From positions 159,501-223,500 of the forward strand of contig WPIO01000029.1 of NCBI GenBank assembly GCA_009760855.2: a stretch of 64,000 nucleotides of DNA, read 5' to 3'. Position 1 is the first letter of the stretch. The number at the start of each line of letters is the position of its first letter. The notes below the pieces were generated by a model. It was not told the origin of the DNA. It did no database searches and saw only the letters and a list, made by a program, of their open reading frames with translations. This document shows positions 48,801 to 57,800 of the stretch, one piece after another. This stretch comes from Cristatella mucedo. Its lineage: Eukaryota; Bryozoa; Phylactolaemata; Cristatellidae. A program made the translations under genes and the position numbers.

Positions 48801-51800
48801 ACATGTTGAGTTGACTTGTATATCATTAATTTTTTTTCTATTCAGCTCTTCGTCAATCCACTTGGAAATATCCAGTATGAATTGAGGGTCACTTCCCAAG
48901 CTATGATTATCCGAGACTTTGCAAGAAATGGTAAAAATTGCTACTAGTACTGGCCTATTCATGTTCATCTTATTTAAGTTAGTTTCAGGCTGTATGCTAT
49001 TGATTGCGGGAACAGATCTTTCTGTAAGGGAAAGGTCATGCATGTGGGTAATAACTCGGCTGCTGCAGCCGGGATGGGTTCCTCGGCATAGCCTTCACTA
49101 AGCTGTCACGCCTGGCACATTAGTGCTAGAACCAGTACTCAGCTCTTCACTCAGAGCACTGCTCTTCCTGGACAGGTTTTATATTGGACCATTATGTCTG
49201 TGTTGGTTATTTCCGGCGTAGTTAGCTACAAACTTTTTAGTGCAAGTCGTCGGGTAGGCTGCATGGTCCATAAGCCATCGTTTATTACGGCAAGGCCGAC
49301 GTATTAGATTATGCAGAGCAGAGGGCACTGTGTGCCACGGGTAAATGGAAAGAAGTGGTGCATTTGGGCTAGAAATGGCAGCCACTTAAATTTACTGCTT
49401 ACGTTTTGCTAGATTAGGATATAACCCAGACATTCTCATCTCACATTGATTAGATTATGCATATTCATATCTCTTTATGCTTGACCAATCCATTTAGTTT
49501 CGTCTCGACTTCATTTTTTTCCAGACAAGAACTCTGGACTATACACGGATGGACTGTGGCACAAGCTCGTTTTCACGGTTCAGACTAATAAAGTGAATCT
49601 GACCGTGGATGGTAAAACCTACTTAACAGATGCTCAAATGAATCCTGGCATAATTAGCACTGTTACACTCGGAGGTACAGCGCAGTGGCCACAGCGATAT
49701 TGCAACTTGCGCACCTATTATCGGTTGTTGCCACAATTGTAACCCATGCATTTTCTACTCATCTGCTTTGATCCTTTTGTATAGGCAATGTAGCATCCAA
49801 ACCCGGATTCCTTGGTTGCATGCGAAACGTGTTCGTGAATGGTGATAAAGTAGATTTTTCGCCACCTCCCAGTGGCTACGATGGTCCGACTTCCATTTCT
49901 ACCGGCATTCTCCTGGATACGTGTGCCATAGATGACAGGTAGTTTGATGTTGCACTGTTCCTTTCCTATTGATCCTCTGTTACTGCTTTTGAACTCTCGT
50001 TGTATTTCGTCAGGTACCTGCTGCTAAATTTCCTGGCGCAAGCTCGTGGATAAGGAAACTGGCCAAAAACTATTTTTTTCAGGTTGAAAAAGTGCCTGTG
50101 TTGTAAAAAAAAAAAGGTAGAAAAAATAGGGTATTGGTGCATTATTTGCTTATTCGAATGCATTCGTGTGGCTATGGTAGCTTGTGGCAGCACAAGAATT
50201 GAATTTTTAAACAAAAGTGAAACTTTTACCATTGCTACTGAAGGCTTGGCACTGGGAAGCATGCTGTCTTATCGATTATTAGCATTGCAGTAAGGCTTAG
50301 TATAAAGCTTATGCTCCCCACCTTCGTAGTTGGGAGATCATGCCACTTATTAGACCTCGGTATGTCACAGTCGAATAACTTAATTGGACTTTGACCAACC
50401 ACAGTTTAAAAGCCAAATCTTTGCCATGCCGAGGCAATGGCAAATGGACGAGATATGATTTGAATCAGGATCAGAAGCCAGGCTTGGAGATCGCCTGGTA
50501 TTTTGTGTTTGTGACCGGATTGCTAGATTGTCTGGATCTTTGTATCCTTGCCTTGACATTCGGTTAGATCCCAAGTAACCTGGCGAATTGGCTGGCATAT
50601 GCTTAGTCTTACGAGTCATTTGTGAACTCGTGGTGGTTGCTCCCAATAATAGAATGTTGTGGCTCAGCAGTAAAGCAATTGTTCTGAAAACTCTGCAGAT
50701 ATCCGAGGGAGCTAATAACTCCTGCCGCAAAAAAAAACATCTTTGCTGGTCAAAAAGTGTATCATAAATTGATCGAGGAGTAAATAACTACCCTCTTCTT
50801 TTTTTTTAAAGCTACAGAATGTTAATGCAAGAGAAGGCATGAATATAATAATACGACACGTTAGGAAATTGAATATAAAGCCGTTGGCAGCACTGTAAAC
50901 TGAAAGCACACCTTCTGATACGTATTGTGAACTCATCAAGTCTAGCAGGGATTGCTCCGTCTAATGCTGGGATTATAAGCTCAACGCTGCTGATGCTGAA
51001 ATTAGGTTCGATGAAGCCTGACAACAAGTAAGGATGACTTTTGTTGTAGGTTTTAATATATCTTTCAAGAAATGGGCATTGGGAGGATAATCATTATTAC
51101 TATCCACATCCTCTTTCTGTTCAGTGACTTTCCCAAGTGTGCTAAAGGATCTGAACCCACTGATTTCTCAAGCAAGCATAGTTCACTTGTCTGTTGTGCA
51201 CAAGCCGGTTAATTGCAACCTCGTTCACCACTAGAACTATTTCGCAAAAGCTATTCGTTTTGCAAGTAAATCCATTGGGCTGGCAATTCATCTCAATCTA
51301 ATACTCATGGACTAATGATCCTGAAGCTGAGGCAGTTTATGAAGTCAAGTTTTTTTTGTATCTCACAAGCTTCTCAGACCCTGGGATTATGTGTACTTGC
51401 CTTGACACCATAGTTGGTTTGAATGGTTTATATGTAGCGATCCGGAGCCCTGCTTGTGTGCCACCAGCTTTCTGTTCATGCCACTGATCAGCCTTACTCT
51501 ATATCCTGTTGGAAGACTACCTCTTTATTTATGTTAAGTGCTACCTCTTTGCTAAGCCTTCAGCTACCTGACTTCCCAATTGTCTGCAGTATATTGTATT
51601 AATTCTAACATTGGGCGGCAGCTGTTCTGAGTGATAAGCATACAGTTATCATGCAAAGACGAGCATCAACATGCAAAAGTCTCATGGTGGCGAGTTAGTG
51701 AAACCCCGGTTAGTAACACTCAATTAATCATGCACATGTTGGCAAAGCACACAAGAAACAAACAGGTTTACTGGGATGTTATACAATAGCATGTGTCACT

Positions 51801-54800
51801 TCTACACTTAAGGTGAGCTCAGTTTTTATTTCGAACAACCATATTAAAGCTCGATTTGAATGGACTGACTGAAGGCCAAGTATAATAGGTCTGCTTTTCA
51901 GCTTCATTTTGGATGTTGTCAAATCGTGAGATGACCTGATGTCAGTCGTGAGTTCCAAGCTTTTTGAGCACTATAACTAAAGGTATGGTCTCCAAGGGAT
52001 TTCATGTTAGAGGCACAAGTAATCGACCAGAGTCAGAAGAGGGGGGGCTGCAACAAAGAGTCCTGAAGTAAAGCCAATTCAGATATGCAGGCCTGAGCAA
52101 ATTGAAGGACCTTATGGTAAGTGACAGGATCGTGAAGGCGATACGTAGCTGAATAGGTGGCCAGTGCAGATTAGTGAGCGTATTAGGTATAACGTGGCAG
52201 TTTCGCCGTATACGACAGGTAAGCCGAGCCACCGAGTTGTATACCAACTGCTAGCATATTATTGTGCAGGCAGGAAGACCTACAAGCAATGTTATATAAT
52301 TCTAGTCGGGATGTCACAAATGCATGAACCAGTTTGGCTGTGGTGTCCTTATCCAAGCAAGCCTAAATTTTGGCAATGTTACATATGTGCAAGAAGGCAG
52401 ACTTGACTGTGGAGCTGATTTGTTCTGTGGTGATGCCATTTTAGAAGATTGCACCTAGATTCCGGACTGAGGCTGCAGGAGATTTGTTGGTAGAGCCAAT
52501 TTTGAGAAGTATGCTTTCCAGCTTCTTAGTCAGACTTTTTTAACTCGTTAGTGGTAAGTTGGGGTTTGGTTTTTTGTCGTCATTAAATTTGAGAAAATGT
52601 ACTGCTATCCAAGTGCAAATGTCAGCAATGCATGCTGTTAAGGAGCTGAGAGTTTGAGATGCTGGAAGGCAGCGGAGGATCAAAGCATAAGTGCAGCTGC
52701 GTGTCGTCTGGATAAAAATGAAAGCCTAGATTGTGCTTAGCGATTACATAGGCAAATTAAGTGAGCAAGAGGCCATATACGTGAGAAGGAACGGTCATTA
52801 TAGGGTTTCTGGGGTATACCCTATACGTCGGGGTTCGCTTTTGATCGTTTTCCATTGACATTAACTTTCTGAATTCTCTGAGATAGAATCTAAACCATTG
52901 CAACGCGGTGCCTATTATGCCAGGGCAAGAGCTTTCAGCTCGTTAGCCATTTTGAGGTTGGCTGCTATGAAATATATCAAGCATGGCTCTCTTTTTAACT
53001 GGCATTGTGCTCCTACTTATCAAGAAAGCATATTCATAACATTACTAGGAATGTTCTTGTTGCATTGCACTGTGGCTAAACCTGCTCATTGGTAAGGGGG
53101 TAGACTTGAGTAGTAGACTGTTTCAGGTCACTTGCCCTGTTTTTATTTGTAATGAGATGACATACCATAGTGCCTGCACTGCTTCCCTTCTAACAAGCAG
53201 GCGTACTGTGCCAGTTGTTCATCACTGTGTAACTTGACTTGTTCTTGTTTCTCTCTGCAAGGTGTAACCCTAATCCCTGCGAGAATGGTGGTGTCTGTCT
53301 GCAGAATTATTTTGGATTTTCTTGCAACTGTGGCGCAACTGGTTATATCGGCTCAACCTGCCACCAGCGTGAGTATTGTTGACACTTTAAGACTACTACT
53401 ACCGTGGCTGCACTGTAGTTGCTGTAAGTGCATTAGTCTGCTCACGGTTGGTGTGGCTTTGATCTGATACTGTGGTGCCCGTGACTCGTACTTTCGTGGT
53501 GACTGCCATGTTATGCATTTTCTTAGCGGTTTTGCCACAACCTGGCATTTACACATAGTTTGCTTGCTGCTAATGTTGGGTTGGGACGGTAGGACGGGCT
53601 ATAGGTATGCCTTTCATGCAGGTGTAGACAGTGAGACTGCATGTAAAAAGGCAGCAGTAGCCCGGCCATCTTTTTTCGGCCTTACCTGTGCGCATTTACT
53701 TGAAACGTGTGGGCCTGTGCATGTCTTTCCTCACGAATGTGTCTTTGCAGTCATGGCATTGCTGTTATGTAGACACCTTGGGTGGTCAAGTAGTTATGGA
53801 GTCTAAGATGCCACCCGGCAATGATTCTCTGTAACTAATTCCTTGTCCTCACTTATCAGCAGGAAAAAATGTGTTGGGTGCTGTATGTGGAGAAAATTTT
53901 GCCATGGGCCGTTGGAGGTGGTTGTAGTCAGGTACTCGGTGCCCTATTCTAGCTATTGACAGGCAGCTGCTTGCCTGCACTTGAAGGAAACGATGAGACC
54001 GGTGCCCTATTCTAGCTATTGATAGGCAGCTGCTTGCCTGCACTTGAAGGAAACGATGAGACCGGTGCCCTATTCTAGCTATTGACAGGCAGCTGCTTGC
54101 CTGCACTGAAAGGAAGTTGATATTGCACCACTCAACATGATCCGTGAGACTGGACACTCGTGCTCATGGCATTGGTTGTCGGCACTTATCGAACGTCATG
54201 TCCTTGGTCTTTTGGTATTCTGATCCTTAGTTAAGAATGTTTCCGCGATGCATTATTTTGCTGTGTACAGTAAGGTCCCTGATATTCGGGACTAAAGATT
54301 TTTTTTATGTAAAATCACAAATTTATGAGAACCGAATTGTTGCTGTGCAACCTACTCGGATCTGGTTGATAGTGGTCAGTTTGAAAGACCGTGATTTTCC
54401 TGGAGATGATATAGCTCGTTGTTTTTTTTAGCGTGCCAGTGGGTTTTTGCACCACTATTTACACTTGGCCCCAACCTTACACTGAGCACATGGGCTCGTG
54501 ACAGGCAAGAGAAACATGGAAGGTGTGAAAGTTTCAATCAAAACTGTCAGCAATATGACCCTAGTCTTTATGTATTGTGTGAGAGGCTGGCTTTGTTTGT
54601 CAAAATCTTTGAAGTTAGTATGACTTGTTCCTCTGGGTAGGAAGTCGTGGGTTCGATTCCCTAAAATGATGCTGGATTCATTATTTAAATTTTCTTTGTT
54701 TAGCGCTGAAATACTATTGTGGTTTTTGCTCTGGTAAATGTGGCTGACGGTTTGGATATGTTTTGATGCCCTCCTTCCAAGGGTCACCTGGCAGTGTAGC

Positions 54801-57800
54801 ACCCTCTAATCTTTACTTGGTGAGACCTTCTTTTGCATCGTGTAACTCTAAACCAATAAAAAAATGTGATTACCTGAACTGCAACAGGAAACAGAATTGC
54901 TTGTAAGCTGTCCTCGAAAATACCTTGTGGTGAATTGTGTTGTTAGGTGTTATTGCTCATTACAAAACCAGATCTTTTTACTGCCACTGTTTGAGATAGT
55001 TGCATCCAAAAATCTGCCTGTATATTGCAGCTAAATACAAAGCCTCTTGTTCAAGAATATTTGAGCTGACAAACTATCAAGGAAGCACTGATGCTATGAT
55101 CGATGTTGATGGCTCTGGTGGCCTGGCACCTTTCCCTGTAAAGTGTGTACAAATTCGTAAGTAGAGCCGAAAAGTATGGTCCGTGCGTGTGTATCCCTTT
55201 GCTGGCCAAACCTTTTGCATAAGTGGACCGTTCGTGATGATTTTTTGCAGTAGCCACATTCTTGAGCCAGCTGCTTTGTTGGCTGCTCCCCATTGCATCG
55301 GCAGCATTCGTTCTTAGAAACCACGGGTGAAATCGAGACTCATGTGAATCACGACACGATGGACGAGATGCTGGTGAACGGCTACCAGGCACCTGGCTCG
55401 TACATTCGTAACGTGAACTATGTCACCAACATCACTCAGCTAGATCAGCTGGTGTATCGAGCATCCGTTTGCCGGCAGTATATCAGCTATCGCTGCAAGA
55501 GCTCACGCCTGCTGCAGAACCCGGGTTCGCAGAGTTATGACCCTACTCAGAATGTGGGCGGGCGTGGACAAGGTACTAACTAACCATTGCAGTACTTGTC
55601 CATCTCGAAATACCGAGTCTGCTATTTTGCTCATCGGGTTAGCTGGGGATATGTGCTTTTTTTCAATAAGTTCTCATTGTGTATTATAGCATCTATACAG
55701 CAATACGAAGCTTGGGGATGGTGGTTCGGACGTAACTATCAGAACAACTATTACTGGGGTGGCGCCGCTCCCGGTACACACAAATGCCAGTGCGGACTTA
55801 CAAAGTCTTGTCTGGCCAACCAGCCAGCGTGCAACTGTGATGCTGCTCTCGCTCAGGAGGGCGTGACGGATGAGGGTTTCCTGAATACCAAGGAGCACCT
55901 GCCTGTCCTCACTCTTCGTTTCGGTGATACCGGCTCTTTGGACGATAGCAAGGAGGGTTACCACAAGCTGGGGCCGCTGATCTGTGTTGGCGACAGTGAG
56001 TTCTCTTTCTCTCTTCTGTCTGTAACGCGCACAAACTCGTTCTCCCCCCCCCTCTCTCTCTCTCTCTCTCTCCTCTCTTTCTCTCCTCTCTTTCTCTCTC
56101 TCTCTCTCTCCGTCCTCTCATGCCACTGTGCTATTCTTCTGTTCTTACCCCACCTCTCGTGCGTAATGCCATTAACCTCGTGGCCGTTTTTCTTTACTCA
56201 GGCTTGTTCGATAAACCGGTAACCTTCCGAAAGCAAGACGCTCTGATCTATTTCACGACATTCTGGAGTCGCGATGTGCAGCAGATTTCTTCGTGGGATA
56301 TCGGCTTCCGTTTCAAGACAACGGCCGAAACTGGCATTTTTGTCAATCAAGTGGGAACCGAGGACTTTGTCGAAGTTCGGTTGGTGTGTAAGTAGCGTTT
56401 TCTTTAGTCATTGTCCATACATGTGTATCAGCCAGACCCAATATTGTCTGCTGCCATTCTTGTCAAAGACACTGGAACGAGTAGTGTCAGACCAGCTCAA
56501 CTTTCATATCAAAGTGTCAGGTCTAGATCGTCAGATCAAAGCATCAAATTCTCTCTATAAGCATAGCCTATGTTTGACGGTTTTCTATGCCAATAAGGAG
56601 GTTATGCTTACTGGGAGGTTCGACTTGAGTAATATCGGCGAGTCTCTCCACCCCCACCCCCTACTTACGGTGATAAGAAGCATGGCATATGGCATGCGAC
56701 TGCTGCCTGTTTTAGACTTAGGGTCCTTAAGCAGTCATGATTAGAGACAGATGTTCCAGTCATGTTTTAGACCAGACTGCTGCACCGAGTTACCACCACT
56801 GTGAGTACTGCTGTGAGTGTTTAACAACCTTCTCGGGAATGTTGAGTAAGGTAGAGTCTCACTGCTGGATCTGCTAGTTCTCTGGAAGCTTTTGATACTG
56901 TTGATTACCTTGCCTTGTTGAGCACCAATCATCTCACCACATTGGGATTTTTCTACGACATTTTGCGTCTTGTCTCGGTGGATGATTTCATAGTGACGAG
57001 CAAACAGTCATCCTGTAAGTCTTTAAAAAAGGTATACCCTCTTGGTTTTGTGGAAGTTCTTTTTTTCCCTACTCATGTTCTCCTTGCCTATGTACTTACC
57101 AAGCACAGTGTGGGCGTTCATTTTCATTCAGATGACATACAACTGTGCTTGTGTTTTGATCCTTCTTTTGCCTTCTGGCACCTCAAGCTCTCTTAAATCG
57201 CTTTCAGCGTGTATTTCTGGCATTCGCACTTGGACTGCAGGAAACTTTCCCAGACTGAATAACAGTAAAACTAACTTATTTGTAATGGGAAAGCGTAGTA
57301 TCACTCAGAAATTGAAACGCCTAGCCCTTAAAATGAGCCTGGCCAGCAAATCTATGGTAGTCTCTGCAAGAAATGTTGGTACGGTACCAGAGTGACCGTT
57401 CATTAGAAATACTGCATCTGCTCTAGAGTCAAGTCTGCTATGCAAAATTGCAAAAATATTGGGCTCACTTAGATAAAGATACCACAGCCCTAGTGGTCCA
57501 TGTGTTTATGATGCTCCATCTCGATTCCCTGTAACTACTACTTCCAGGTTTCCTGCTTGTGTAATAAGATAATAATAAAGTGGATACCTGTATTTAATTG
57601 ATATGAAATAAATATATTGCCTGAAACCAGCAGATGCATTTTGCAATATGTGTGGACAGTTTATCTAAACAAGAGCAAAAAGTCCTGCGTGAAAGCATTT
57701 GTAAAGATGTGAAAAGCCTATAAACCATACTTCAGTATGCCTGCCGGGGATCAAGACAAGCCCCTGGTACCTCATTTCACATGCTAACACTTCGAGAGAA

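Larger units (their letters stand above)
53369..55030. other. CNTNAP intron with tandem repeat and SINE fragment
   Basis: Holds the 63-bp tandem repeat and the 54590-54720 SINE-like fragment. The rest is unassigned. Confidence 0.5.
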
